Of a stretch of 64,000 nt of DNA, positions 39,913 to 51,511 are shown in pieces. The position numbers and the translations under genes were made by a program. The notes below the pieces were generated by a model. The model saw nothing but the letters and a program-made list of their open reading frames with translations, had not been told where the DNA came from and searched no databases. This DNA is from Roseiarcus sp963765375 (lineage in GTDB: Bacteria; Pseudomonadota; Alphaproteobacteria; Rhizobiales; Beijerinckiaceae), in the NCBI GenBank assembly GCA_963765375.1, contig CAVXVZ010000009.1:186001-250000 (forward strand), in the 5' to 3' direction. The stretch's first letter is position 1, and the number at the start of each line of letters is the position of its first letter.

Positions 39913-40320
39913 TCACCACATGTCGAGCGCGACGCGCGCCTCGTCGGACATTCGGCTCTGATCCCATGGCGGATCGAACACCATGTTCACCTTCGCGCCG
40001 GCGACGCCGGGAACCGCGCTGACCGCATTCTCGACCCACGTCGGCATTTCGCCCGCGACAGGACACGCGGGCGCGGTCAATGTCATTTCGATGGTGACGA
40101 ACCGGCTTTCGCCTATGTCTACGTTGTAAATAAGCCCAAGTTCATAGATATCCGCCGGGATCTCCGGATCAAAGACGGTTTTCAGAGCCGCTATGATGGC
40201 GTCGGTCAATTGGCCCAGCTCTTCTGGCGCCATCTCCGACGGCGGCCTGATGACCGCATTCCGACTGACGGGAGCCGCGGGAGTTTCGGCGTCGTTCGTG
40301 TTGCTTTGGGCCTCGTCCAT
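39913..40320 (-). CDS. SUF-associated DUF59 protein (SufT/YitW-like)
   Basis: ATG 40320 gives 135 residues. After an acidic, disordered N-terminus (about 40 residues) comes a DUF59/MIP18 domain: DAIIAALKTVFDPEIPADIY, ELGLIYNVDI, and MTLTAPACPVAGEMP with the conserved Cys. Proteins of this type assist Fe-S cluster maturation or delivery in SUF systems. It follows sufS by 11 bases. In many rhizobia sufA comes next; here aapQ does. Confidence 0.85.
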   Translation of the reverse strand: MDEAQSNTNDAETPAAPVSRNAVIRPPSEMAPEELGQLTDAIIAALKTVFDPEIPADIYELGLIYNVDIGESRFVTIEMTLTAPACPVAGEMPTWVENAVSAVPGVAGAKVNMVFDPPWDQSRMSDEARVALDMW

Positions 40321-40331
40321 GCCCCATCTCC

Positions 40332-41570
40332 CTACCGGAAGAGCTTTTGGGCGCGGACCAATGCTTCCGCGAGCGCATCGACCTCGGCGAAGGTATTGTA
40401 AAGCGCAAACGAGGCCCGGCAGGTGGAGGTCACTCCGAACCGTTGCAGCAGCGGCATCGCGCAATGTGTTCCTGCCCTGACCGCAACCCCAGATCGATCG
40501 ATCAGGGTCGCGATGTCATGAGCGTGCGCGCCTTCCATCGTAAACGAGACGATCGGACCCTTTCCTTCAGCCGCGCCGATGATGCGCACCGAATTGATCG
40601 AGGACAAGAGCTTGTGCGCATACGCGCAAAGCGCCTCTTCATGCGCTCGGACCCGGGCGCGCCCGATCCCCTCCATGTAGTCGAGCGCCGTTCCGAGCCC
40701 GATCGCCTGCACGATCGGCGGCGTGCCGGCTTCAAAGCGATGCGGCGGATTGTTGTAAGTGACGGTCTCCCGGGTCACTTCCTCGATCATCTCGCCACCG
40801 CCCTGGTAGGGCGGCAAGGTTTCGAGAAGCTCGCGCTTGCCATAGAGCACGCCGATTCCTGTCGGCCCGTAGACCTTGTGCCCGGTGAAAACGTAGAAGT
40901 CTGCATCGAGCTCGCGCACGTCGACATCGAGATGGACCGCGCCTTGCGAACCGTCCACGAGCACCGGAATGTTGCGCTGATGAGCGAGCCTGACCACATC
41001 CTTGATCGGCGGTGCGGTCCCGAGGACATTGGACATCTGCGTTATGGCGACGATCTTCGTGCGATCGCTCAGCGCGCGTTCGAACGCCTCGAGCGAAAAG
41101 GAGCCGTCGTCGGCGACGTCGACCCAACGCAAAACCGCGCCCTTGCGCTCCCGATGGAAATGCCAGGGCACGATGTTGGAGTGATGCTCCATCACGCTCA
41201 GCAAGATCTCGTCGCCCGCCCCGATTCGTCCGAGACCAAAGCTGGACGCTACAAGATTGATCGCCTCCGTCGCCGAGCGAGTGAAGACGATCTCGTCGTG
41301 CGAAGCGGCGTTGACGAACCGCCGCACTGTTTCCCGGGCCGCCTCGTAGGCCTCTGTCGCCGCGTTGGCGAGATGGTGCAACCCGCGATGCACATTCGCG
41401 TACTCGTGCTCGTAGGCGTACGTGAGCCGGTCAATGACCTTCTTCGGCTTCTGGGCCGATGCCGCGTTATCCAGATAGACCAGCGGCTTACCGTAGGGGC
41501 GCTCGGCAAGGATCGGAAATTCCGCGCGAATCGCCTCCACGTCATAGGCGTCGAACACGGTTTGGACCAT
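40332..41570 (-). CDS. sufS: Cysteine desulfurase SufS
   Basis: ATG 41570 (MVQTVFDAYDVEAIRAEFP) gives 412 residues, the usual SufS length; an earlier start at 41597 adds nine. The PLP lysine is in FYVFTGHKVYGPTGIGVLYG, and the active-site Cys in VAVRAGTHCAMPLLQRFG. It takes sulfur from cysteine for Fe-S cluster assembly on SufBCD. No sufE is in the window. It belongs to a minus-strand operon sufB-sufC-sufD-sufS-DUF59. Confidence 0.95.
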   Translation of the reverse strand: MVQTVFDAYDVEAIRAEFPILAERPYGKPLVYLDNAASAQKPKKVIDRLTYAYEHEYANVHRGLHHLANAATEAYEAARETVRRFVNAASHDEIVFTRSATEAINLVASSFGLGRIGAGDEILLSVMEHHSNIVPWHFHRERKGAVLRWVDVADDGSFSLEAFERALSDRTKIVAITQMSNVLGTAPPIKDVVRLAHQRNIPVLVDGSQGAVHLDVDVRELDADFYVFTGHKVYGPTGIGVLYGKRELLETLPPYQGGGEMIEEVTRETVTYNNPPHRFEAGTPPIVQAIGLGTALDYMEGIGRARVRAHEEALCAYAHKLLSSINSVRIIGAAEGKGPIVSFTMEGAHAHDIATLIDRSGVAVRAGTHCAMPLLQRFGVTSTCRASFALYNTFAEVDALAEALVRAQKLFR

Positions 41571-41636
41571 ATTGTTCACGCCTTCGCCTCCGCCCACTCG
41601 CTGGTCAGCTTGACTCGCATCGTCCGCATCAGAGCC

Positions 41637-42899
41637 TCACGTTCGCGACCCGAGCCAAGCGCTGAGCCGGGCTCGCAAGGCGTCGATCAAGAGTTCGTCC
41701 TCGATGCGGTCGATGGCCTCCCCCCCGAACGCCTCGAGCAGCATCGCCTTGGCGTCGCGCTCCGGAATGCCGCGCGATCGCAAATAGAACACCTGTTCGG
41801 GATCGAGCGAACCGACGGTCGCGCCGTGTCCGCAGACGACATCGTCGGCGAAGATTTCGAGCTCGGGCTTCTCGTTCATCTGCGCCCGGGGAGACAACAA
41901 AATGGCCTGCGACTTCATCGCTCCATCGGTCTTTTGCGCCGCCCGCTCGACGATGATCTTGCCCTGAAAGACGCCAATCGCATCGTCGTCGACGATCGCG
42001 CGATAGAATTCGCGACTCGTCCCGCGCGGCGCGGCGTGAACGACTTGCAGCGTCGTGTCCGCGCGGCGGTCGCCGTCGACAAGCGCCAGTCCGCCGAGTG
42101 AGGCCTTGGCCTCGTCCCCGCTCATCCTGACAAAAATCTGCCGGCGCGTGAGGTTGCCGCCGGAGATGAGGCCGAAGGCGCCAAGCTCGGCATTGTCCGC
42201 CAAGTCGCAGATCTGGGTTTCGATATGGAGACCGGGCTCATCCCCGACCACAGCGACGTGCATTGCCTTGGCGCCCTTGGCGAGCGTCATGATCGTCGCG
42301 GTATGACGCTGAATCCCGGCTTGAGCACCTTCGAACACCTCGACGAATGAGGCGCGCGCTCCCGCATCGAGGGCAATGGCGGAGCGTGAATAGACCGAAT
42401 AGGCGGACGTCCCATTCGCCAGATGGAGCAGCGTGATCGGCTCGGCAATGTCGGCCCCGCGCCCAACGGAAATCGTGCACCCGGAGGGGCTCAGCGCCTC
42501 GTTGAGAGCCGCCAGCGGATCGTCGACCGGATCGGCGGCGACGGCTCCCTCCGATACCGTGACCCCCGCCGGCAGACGATCCGAAAGCTCGCTGATATAG
42601 CGTCCGCCAATCAGAACAAGCCGCGCCCCAGGCGCGAAACGCTCGCGGCCCGTGAGCCAGACGCGCGCCGACTCGATCTCGGCCGGCGTGGGCGCGGCGA
42701 CAACCGGCGCGGCGTCCGCCATCGCGGCGCGCAAATCCGTATAGTGCCAAGCCTCGATGCGGCGGGTCGGCAGGCCAGCCTCGGCGAACCGTGCGAAAGC
42801 CGCGGCGCGCATTGGCGACGGCTCACGCCGCTGCTGCTCGGCGAATTGCCGGAAGAGGGTCTTCTCGGCGGCCGAATGGTTGACGATATGCGCGGTCAT
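41637..42899 (-). CDS. sufD: Fe-S cluster assembly protein SufD
   Basis: ATG 42899 (MTAHIVNHSAAEKTLF) gives 420 residues. It has the SufBD beta-helix core: GVTVSEGA, TLLHLANGTSAYSVYSRSAI, REFYRAIVDDDAIGVFQGKI and the C-terminal DDVVCGHGATVGSLDPEQVF with Cys and His. It pairs with SufB and SufC as the scaffold complex. Spacing to sufC is seven bases. Confidence 0.93.
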   Translation of the reverse strand: MTAHIVNHSAAEKTLFRQFAEQQRREPSPMRAAAFARFAEAGLPTRRIEAWHYTDLRAAMADAAPVVAAPTPAEIESARVWLTGRERFAPGARLVLIGGRYISELSDRLPAGVTVSEGAVAADPVDDPLAALNEALSPSGCTISVGRGADIAEPITLLHLANGTSAYSVYSRSAIALDAGARASFVEVFEGAQAGIQRHTATIMTLAKGAKAMHVAVVGDEPGLHIETQICDLADNAELGAFGLISGGNLTRRQIFVRMSGDEAKASLGGLALVDGDRRADTTLQVVHAAPRGTSREFYRAIVDDDAIGVFQGKIIVERAAQKTDGAMKSQAILLSPRAQMNEKPELEIFADDVVCGHGATVGSLDPEQVFYLRSRGIPERDAKAMLLEAFGGEAIDRIEDELLIDALRARLSAWLGSRT

Positions 42900-42906
42900 T
42901 CGGGGC

Positions 42907-43656
42907 TCAGGCGGCCTCCTCCGCATAATCGCGATAGCCGTTGCGTTCGAGCTCGAGCGCGAGCTCCGGACCGCCGGTCGCGACAATCCGGCCCCTCGAC
43001 ATCACATGCACCACGTCCGGCTTGATGTGGTCGAGCAGCCGCTGGTAGTGCGTAATCAGGACGAAGGCCCGGCTTGGATCGCGAAGCGCGTTGACGCCCT
43101 CGGCGACGATCCTCAGCGCGTCAATGTCGAGGCCCGAATCGGTTTCGTCGAGGACGCCGACTCGCGGCGCGAGCAGCGCCATCTGCAGCACCTCGAACCG
43201 CTTCTTCTCGCCGCCGGAAAAACCCACATTGAGCGGTCGCCGCAGCATCTCCTGGTCGATCTTCAACGCACGCGCCGCCTCGCGCACGCGGCGCATGAAA
43301 TCCGGCGTGGTGAGATCGGTTTCGCCGCGCGCCCGCCGCTGCGCATTCAGCGCCGCCTTCAGAAATGTCATCGCGCCGACGCCGGGAATTTCGGTCGGAT
43401 ACTGGAACGCGAGAAACACTCCCTTGAGCGCGCGCTCATTGGGCTCGAGGTCGAGGAGATTGTGGCCGTCGAGAAAAATCTCGCCCGATGTGACCTCGTA
43501 GCCCGGCTTGCCGGCGATGACGTAGGCCAGCGTCGACTTGCCGGAGCCGTTCGGCCCCATGATCGCCGCAATCTCGCCCGCGTTGACGCTGAGGCTGAGG
43601 TCGTCGAGGATCCGCTTGTCCTGGATCGAGACGCTGAGATTCCGGATTTCGAGCAT
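42907..43656 (-). CDS. sufC: Fe-S cluster assembly ATPase SufC
   Basis: The 249-residue ABC ATPase starts at ATG 43656 (MLEIRNLSVSIQDKRILDDL). ATG 43689, overlapping the sufB stop and preceded by AAGGGAG, is a good alternative adding 11 residues. Walker A is GPNGSGKSTL, the signature VGFSGGEKKRFEVLQMAL, and Walker B and the loop VGVLDETDSGLDID. The double glycine with KK after the signature Ser is typical of SufC. ATP turnover drives SufBCD rearrangement. Confidence 0.94.
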   Translation of the reverse strand: MLEIRNLSVSIQDKRILDDLSLSVNAGEIAAIMGPNGSGKSTLAYVIAGKPGYEVTSGEIFLDGHNLLDLEPNERALKGVFLAFQYPTEIPGVGAMTFLKAALNAQRRARGETDLTTPDFMRRVREAARALKIDQEMLRRPLNVGFSGGEKKRFEVLQMALLAPRVGVLDETDSGLDIDALRIVAEGVNALRDPSRAFVLITHYQRLLDHIKPDVVHVMSRGRIVATGGPELALELERNGYRDYAEEAA

Positions 43657-43688
43657 TGTGCGGCGATCCCCGCTTTGCGCGCCAGACA

Positions 43689-45158
<1,470 letters not shown>

Positions 45159-45391
45159 GACATCTCCTCGCCTTGACGGTTTCAAGGACCGCCGGTGGGG
45201 GTCGTGATCGTCCCTGCTCGAAGAGCTGGCTTCTATGAGCGGAGGACGCCCCCGATATATGGCGTTCATGCGCGCCGATTGCAAATGACCAATTGGCGAC
45301 ACCGCGGGGAAAATCGCCGCGGCCGCTATATATCACAGCGTTTGCGTGTTTTTATCGCGCAAGGCGTCCGGCGCCGCCGCCCCCTTTCCGG

Positions 45392-47137
45392 CTACGCGGC
45401 CTCGCCCCGCAGTTGCGCCGCCAGTCGCCTCAAGTCGATCGGCTCCGCGTCGCGCTCGCCGGGACAGGCGACGAGACGATCGTCCGGGCGCGCGGATATG
45501 TCAGCGAACTTCATCCGCATGGGTGTGGCGATGGCCTCGCCGAATGCGATCGCCTCGCGATCGGCGATCGAGGACAGGAAGGCGACCGTACTGCTCGCCG
45601 AAGCGCCCGCCGCCGCGCGAATGATTCCTTTGTCGAGCTCGTTGGCGAGCCTCATGGCGAATAGCGTCGAGCATTGCGACAAGACCGTGGAATCGAGCTC
45701 CGAGGGACGTTGCGACACGACCCCAAGCGAGGCGCCGTACTTGCGCCCTTCTTTGGCGATTCGGCCAATCGCCTGCCTGGCCGGGCCGAAGGTTTGCCTG
45801 CTTTCGGCCGGAACATAGCGGTGGGCCTCTTCGCACAGCACGTTGATTTCGTAACTCCCCGAGCACCAAAACGCGATTTCGAACGCCAGCCGCGCGAGCA
45901 CCGAGACGACCGAGTTGATGACCTCGTTGGGCAAGCCCGCAAGCCGGACGATCGTGACCGGCAGGCCTCGGGTCGGAATGCGAAAGAGGCGCGAGATCAC
46001 CTTGGCGATATCGTCCTCGACGACCAGCCTGCCGAACATGAACCGAAACCGCGGATCGCGATTGAGCCCCTCGAGCCGGTAACGCAGCGCTCTGAGATCG
46101 GAACGGGGAAAGCGCTGATCGAGCATCCCGAGCCAGTCTTCGATGATGGCGACGACGTCGATGATGCGAAAGGGCGTCGGCGTATCGGCGGTGACCGATG
46201 CCCCTTCGGACATCGGCTGGCGCCGCACCACGCTGCTCGCCGCCGACGACCCCAGTTCGACAAGGTACTTTGCCTTAGCGGCGCGGATCACTTCGTAAAG
46301 CGCATCCCGTTCGTCGGCGTGAGGCTGACGGCCGCTGAACACAACATCGGCCAGTTCGTCGAATCGAAACATCCAGAACGGCAGCTCGAGACTGTCCGAA
46401 TCGATGATCTGCGCCAGTCCGGGAAAATGCGCCGCGTACTCATTGTGCGGATCGAAGATGATGACCCTGAGTTTCGGCCTCATCGCCACCGATTTCCGCA
46501 ACAGCAGGCTGACCGAAGTCGTCTTGCCGACGCCGGTCGATCCCAGCACGGCGAAATGACGCCTAATCAATTCGCCGACGTCGATCTCCGCAGGGATCGC
46601 CTGGTTCTGGCTCAACCGGCCGATTTCGACGCCCTCGCGCCCCCGAAACGTATAGATGGCCCGAAGATCGTCGGCGCGGATGCGGTGGGCGGCCGCGCCC
46701 AGGGACGGAAATGAGCTCACGCCGCGATGGAAGTACGGCGCGCCGGACGAATCGTCGACAATCTCGCCGGCCAGCTCGATCCTCGCGCGGGCGGTGTTGA
46801 CCTCCTTCGCCGACCGCCGGCGGTCGTCGGTCTCGACGTCGCACACCGCGCCAACAATGCGCGCCGTCTTGTGGACGATCGTGATCAGATGGCCGACCGA
46901 CCAGTCCTCTTCGCTTGTGTCGAGCGGACAGCTGATGACGCCCTCTGTTCCATTCAACGCCACCAGTCGCCCAATCACGCGCGGCGGCTCGCTTTCCCGT
47001 CGGTCAGACACCAATTCTTCTCCGGCGCGAACGGGTGCGGCTTCGGAACCCTCCCCGCCGGCGGGCGCGGACGAAGCTTCGCGGAGACGTTCGAGAGCGT
47101 CGCGAAAAAGACGGCTGTCGCTACGTAATGAGTGCAT
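45392..47137 (-). CDS. HerA-like DNA-pumping ATPase (DUF87)
   Basis: ATG 47137 gives 581 residues; the ORF reaches 47269, but that extension reads like noise. An N-terminal HAS-barrel-like region (about 55-190) precedes the P-loop GSTGVGKTTSVSLLLRKS, Walker B-like RVIIFDPHNEYAAHF, and a C-terminal core with VLCEEAHRYVPAESRQTFGP and LGVVSQRPSELDSTVLSQC. HerA hexamers pump DNA in repair with NurA in archaea, and bacterial relatives occur alone or with nuclease or defence partners. No such partner is adjacent here; ppx lies downstream in the other direction of reading. Confidence 0.85.
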   Translation of the reverse strand: MHSLRSDSRLFRDALERLREASSAPAGGEGSEAAPVRAGEELVSDRRESEPPRVIGRLVALNGTEGVISCPLDTSEEDWSVGHLITIVHKTARIVGAVCDVETDDRRRSAKEVNTARARIELAGEIVDDSSGAPYFHRGVSSFPSLGAAAHRIRADDLRAIYTFRGREGVEIGRLSQNQAIPAEIDVGELIRRHFAVLGSTGVGKTTSVSLLLRKSVAMRPKLRVIIFDPHNEYAAHFPGLAQIIDSDSLELPFWMFRFDELADVVFSGRQPHADERDALYEVIRAAKAKYLVELGSSAASSVVRRQPMSEGASVTADTPTPFRIIDVVAIIEDWLGMLDQRFPRSDLRALRYRLEGLNRDPRFRFMFGRLVVEDDIAKVISRLFRIPTRGLPVTIVRLAGLPNEVINSVVSVLARLAFEIAFWCSGSYEINVLCEEAHRYVPAESRQTFGPARQAIGRIAKEGRKYGASLGVVSQRPSELDSTVLSQCSTLFAMRLANELDKGIIRAAAGASASSTVAFLSSIADREAIAFGEAIATPMRMKFADISARPDDRLVACPGERDAEPIDLRRLAAQLRGEAA

Positions 47138-47327
47138 GTCTGACCGATCGTGAAAGCTTGGGGACGCCCAGCTTGCCGGCGAGCGGGTAAAGAATCCGTT
47201 CGGCGCATCGCGAATCGTGTAATGACTCTGCACCGGCGAACGCGATTGCGTGGCCGGCGCGCGCCGCATGTCGTTACGTCAGTGATTGATGGAATCCGTC
47301 CCAATCAAAACGAGCCGCGCTCCCGCT

Positions 47328-48836
47328 TCAATCGGGCGTCCGGATCTCCGGATCGCCGCCGATGAGGCGAGCGAACTGTCGCATGCGCGATTGCAGCCGC
47401 TCGCTACTCAGCGGCGCAAGGTCGGGCGGCAAGGTCAGGATCACTTTCCCCTTTTGGCAGATCATCGGCGCGCGCGGCAGGACTCCAGGCATCGCCGCCG
47501 AGATGTTGTAGGCGACCCGCATCGCCGCGCCGAGGATTCGCGCCCGATCCAGTTGGCGCGCCGTCACCAACGCGCGCGACTGGGGCGAGACAAGGTCTTC
47601 ACTCGACATGTGGCGGTAGGACGCCGCGAGGGCGAGAAACGCGCGCGAGGGATGGTCAACGCCGATGAAGGCTGCGTTCGCGACAAGATCGTAGGCCTGG
47701 GCGCCGCGATAGTCGGGGTGCGCGCGCCAGGCGATATCGGACAGAAGACACGCAGCGTGTCGGAGACGCGTATCCTGCTCATCTTCCTCAAGATGGGTTG
47801 AGGCGATCAATCGGCCCGTCCAGTCAAAGAGCTCTTCGCCGTGCTCCGGCGCCCGCGAACGCAGCTCATTGAATTCGCGCGCCGAGACGATGAGGGGATC
47901 TTCCGCCTGCTCCTCTGGCGACAACCGCGAGTAGATGAGCCCTTCGCGCACGCCGAGCGCAGAAATGACGATCTCCCTCGGATTGGCCTGCCGGATGATC
48001 TCCTCCAGCACCGCGGCGCCGTAAGCCAGGAGGGGCCTGCGGGCCGACGAAACCGACTCGATCGACAGCAGCGCGTCGGCTTCGATCCGTTCGACCAGAC
48101 GCGCGAATTCGAGCGCGTCGCGAGTGGGGATAACGTAATTGTGCATCACGTTCATCGGATACTGCCGCTGGCGCATGTGGAGGCGCGCCAGAGCCCGCCA
48201 GGTGCCGCCAACCGCATAGAACGTTCGCCCCGGGAGCCCCTGCAGGGCCTTGACCGGCGCCAGTGTGTCGCGAACGATCTTGGCCGCCTTCTTCGGCGAA
48301 CGCTCCGAAAGGTCCATCAGCGAGAGACCGCCCAGCCGCAGCGTGACCCCCTGCCCGCACCGGCCATCCTTGACGTCGGTCAGTTCGAGCGAGCCGCCGC
48401 CCAGATCGCCGACGACCCCGTCAGCGTTGTAAATCGAACTCACGACGCCGAGCGCCGACAACCTTGCTTCCCGCTGGCCGCTCAAAAGCTCGATCTTGCG
48501 ACCTATCGCGCGCTCGGCGCGACTGAGAAATTCAGGCCCGTTCGCTGCGTCGCGCACGGCGGCCGTCGCCACGCCCCGGACGTCGCGGATTTGCATGGTC
48601 TCGCAGAGAACGCGAAAGCGCTCGAGCGCGGCCAGCGCCTTGACGATCGCGTCCTCCGGCAAGAGTCCGCTCATCGCCACGCCTCGCCCCAGACCGCACA
48701 AGGCCTTTTCATTGAACGTCGGCGTCGGCGCGCGCGACTGCAACTCGTACGAAACCAGGCGAACCGAGTTCGAGCCGATGTCGACAATCGCCAGAGGCTC
48801 GCCCGGCAATCGTCCGCGGGCGGATTTGTCCAACAT
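47328..48836 (-). CDS. ppx: Exopolyphosphatase / GppA family protein
   Basis: ATG 48836 has AGGA eight bases upstream and gives 502 residues; GTG 48872 is an alternative. The ASKHA ATP-binding motifs are visible in AIVDIGSNSVRLVSYE and GVVGDLGGGSLELTDV, with VRGVATAAVRDAANG between. The C-terminal half is the HD-like domain typical of long Ppx proteins. It releases phosphate from polyphosphate or hydrolyses pppGpp. It follows ppk by 44 bases, making a make-and-break polyphosphate pair. Confidence 0.9.
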   Translation of the reverse strand: MLDKSARGRLPGEPLAIVDIGSNSVRLVSYELQSRAPTPTFNEKALCGLGRGVAMSGLLPEDAIVKALAALERFRVLCETMQIRDVRGVATAAVRDAANGPEFLSRAERAIGRKIELLSGQREARLSALGVVSSIYNADGVVGDLGGGSLELTDVKDGRCGQGVTLRLGGLSLMDLSERSPKKAAKIVRDTLAPVKALQGLPGRTFYAVGGTWRALARLHMRQRQYPMNVMHNYVIPTRDALEFARLVERIEADALLSIESVSSARRPLLAYGAAVLEEIIRQANPREIVISALGVREGLIYSRLSPEEQAEDPLIVSAREFNELRSRAPEHGEELFDWTGRLIASTHLEEDEQDTRLRHAACLLSDIAWRAHPDYRGAQAYDLVANAAFIGVDHPSRAFLALAASYRHMSSEDLVSPQSRALVTARQLDRARILGAAMRVAYNISAAMPGVLPRAPMICQKGKVILTLPPDLAPLSSERLQSRMRQFARLIGGDPEIRTPD

Positions 48837-48880
48837 AGCTGATCCTGTCGGGAAGCTCGTGTCGCCGCGCACGGCGTCTA

Positions 48881-51113
48881 TCAGGCGCGCCTGCGCAGCG
48901 CCATCGGAAAGGAATCCATGAGCGCCTTGCCGCGACCCGACAGGCTCGGATTGGTCATGAAATATTTGTGCGCGTTGAACGGCTCTTCCCCTTCGGCAGG
49001 CGAAATTCTCTCGCTCGAGCCATCCGGTAATATGCGGAAGCTCTGTTGGTTGTCCATCAGGTTGGCCTGCATGATCTGGTCGAGCACGTGTTCGTGAACG
49101 GTCGGATTAAGCAGCGGAACGAGCGCCTCGACGCGCCGGTCCAGATTGCGCTGCATCAGGTCGGCGGATGAAATGAACACCCTCGCCATCGAGCTGGGGA
49201 GACCATGGCCGGCGCCGAAGGCGTAGATGCGCGCATGTTCCAGAAATCGGCCGACGAGCGACTTCACGCGAATATTGTCAGAAAGCCCCGGGACGCCAGG
49301 CCGCAGACAGCAAATGCCACGGATCACGACGTCGATCTGCACGCCGGCGCGGCTCGCGCCATAGAGAGCGTCGATGATCTGCGGGTCGACGAGCGCATTG
49401 CATTTAATCCAAATCTGCGCCGGCCGGCCGAGCCGGGCGTAGTCGATCTCGTCGGCGATGTTGCGCAGGAGCGTCTTCTTGAGCGTGATCGGGGAGATCG
49501 ACATCTGCTCGAGGCCGTCGGGCTCGGCGTAGCCAGTTATGAAATTGAAAATGCGAGCGACGTCTCGTCCGATCGCAGCGTCGGCCGTGAAAAGGGAGAT
49601 GTCGGCGTAAATGCGGGCGGTGACCGGGTGATAATTGCCGGTCCCGAGGTGACAGTAGTTGACCAGCGCGCCGCCCTCACGCCGCACCACCATCGAGAGC
49701 TTGGCGTGGGTTTTGAGCTCGATGAAGCCATAGACGACCTGCGCGCCCGCCCGCTCGAGATCCCGCGCCCAGCGTATGTTGGCCTCTTCGTCGAAGCGCG
49801 CCTTAAGTTCAACGAGCGCGGTGACCGACTTGCCGGCCTCCGCCGCCTCTATCAGGGCTCTGACGATCGGGCTGTCGGCCGAGGTGCGGTAGAGCGTCTG
49901 TTTGATGGCGACGACGTTCGGATCGTGCGCCGCCTGGTTGAGGAATTGAACAACGACGTCGAACGATTCGTAAGGGTGATGGACGACTAGATCTTTCTGC
50001 CGGATCGCGGCGAAGCAATCGCCGCCCAGCTCCTTCACCCGCTCGGGAAATCGGGGGTTGTAGGGCGGAAACTTGAGGTCCGGGCGGTCGATCGCCACCA
50101 GCTGCGAGAGATCATTGAGCGCCAGCATTCCTTCGACCAGCACGATCCCCGACGAGACGACGTCGACGTCGCCGGCGACGAAGGAACGCAGCGACTCCGG
50201 CGTGCTGGCCTCGATCTCGAGCCGGATGACGGAACCGCGCCGACGCCGCTTGAGCGCGCTCTCGTACAGGCGGACGAGGTCTTCCGCCTCTTCCTCGACT
50301 TCAATGTCGCTGTCGCGAATGACGCGAAAGGCGCCCTCGCCCAGCACTTCATAGCCCGGGAATAGCAAGCCGATAAAGGCGACGATCAACCGGTCCAGCA
50401 TCACGAAGCGCGCGGCGCCGCCGAGCGGCCCGTCGGGCAGCCTGATGAAGCGCTCGACGCTGCCCGGAATTCGGACCAGCGCGCTCATCGCCTTGCCGTC
50501 GCGCGGATTCAAGAGCTCTAGCGCCAAACTCAATCCGAGATTGGGAATGAATGGGAACGGATGTGCCGGATCGACCGCAAGCGGCGTCAGGATCGGGAAC
50601 ACGTGGGAGAGGAAATAGTCCTGCAGCCACTCGCGTTCGCGGCGGGTGAGGTCGGCGACCTCGAGGATCACCACGCCATTGGCGGCGAGTTCGGAGCGCA
50701 GCAACTTCCACCGCGATTGCTGCGAGGCGACCAGCGAGGCGACACGCTCGCTGATCCGTTCGAGCTGCTCGGCCGGGGTGCGCCCGTCATCGGAGATTTC
50801 CGCCACCCCCGAAAGCACTTGGCCAACGAGGCCGGCGACGCGAACCATGAAAAACTCGTCGAGATTATTCGCCGAGATCGACAGGAACCGGAGGCATTCG
50901 AGCAGCGGATGGCTCGGATTGGCCGCTTCCTCCAAGAACTCGCCGGTTGAATTCAAGCCACGACAATTCGCGGTTGATGAAGCGTTCGGGCGACGACAGC
51001 AACGGCGGCGGATCGTCGTTCGCCGCCGCCGGAGTCGGCGCAAAATTCTTCTCGCTGGTCGCAGACGCGCGTGCCAAACGCAACTCCTTCTCCTCGCCGC
51101 CATATTGAGCCAA
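48881..51113 (-). CDS. ppk: Polyphosphate kinase (one apparent frameshift)
   Basis: TTG 51113 (or a start shortly after) leads to RFINRELSWLEFNRRV, the N-terminal signature. The frame then fails at the hexamer GAACTC, 50936-50941. One base less gives RRVLEEAANPSHPLLECLRF and an unbroken protein of about 743 residues: SISANNLDEFFMVRVAGLVG, HHPYESFDVVVQFLNQAAHD, CHLGTGNYHPVTARIYADIS and ALVDPQIIDALYGASRAGVQ. PPK1 makes polyphosphate from ATP through a phosphohistidine. The break is in a highly conserved place, which argues for a sequence error rather than loss. Confidence 0.9.
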
Positions 51114-51511
51114 TTGCCGCGCCCCGCCAAGCGCTGCGACAGGGCTTTGCTTAACGGCTGCGCGCCTGCGACCGTCTCCGCGCCGGGAAGATTTCCGAAC
51201 GATTGATTTCTGAAACTCAGAATTAGTCGCCCGCGCGTCCCGCTGCTTGACCTCGTTGCCTTGTTTGGAGTCGTGCGGAGACCGGAGAATCGCGCCCTCC
51301 TTCTGGGCTTAAGCCGTTGAAAAGTCTCGGTTGGCTGGCCGGAGACTGATTGAAATTCCTTCCGCCGGATTTGGATTTCCTTCCTGTTTTTTTGGATTCC
51401 CTTCCGCTGGCGTGGTTTTCCTGCGCCGGATTCGAAAAAACCCTTCTGCCGCGCCGGCGATACCTGGGCTCGCAGGTTGGAGCCCCGGCCGAATAACCAC
51501 GCCTCGCCCGG
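51114..51511. other. Intergenic stretch with imperfect pyrimidine-rich repeats
   Basis: About 400 bases between ppk and accC. Around 51350-51430 the plus strand repeats ATTCCTTCCG, TTTCCTTCCT and TTCCCTTCCGC, separated by GGATTTGGA or TTTTTTGGA. The same region on the minus strand has an ORF (51309-51596) of low complexity that I do not accept as a gene. The repeats are irregular in length. No terminator is certain. Confidence 0.4.
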
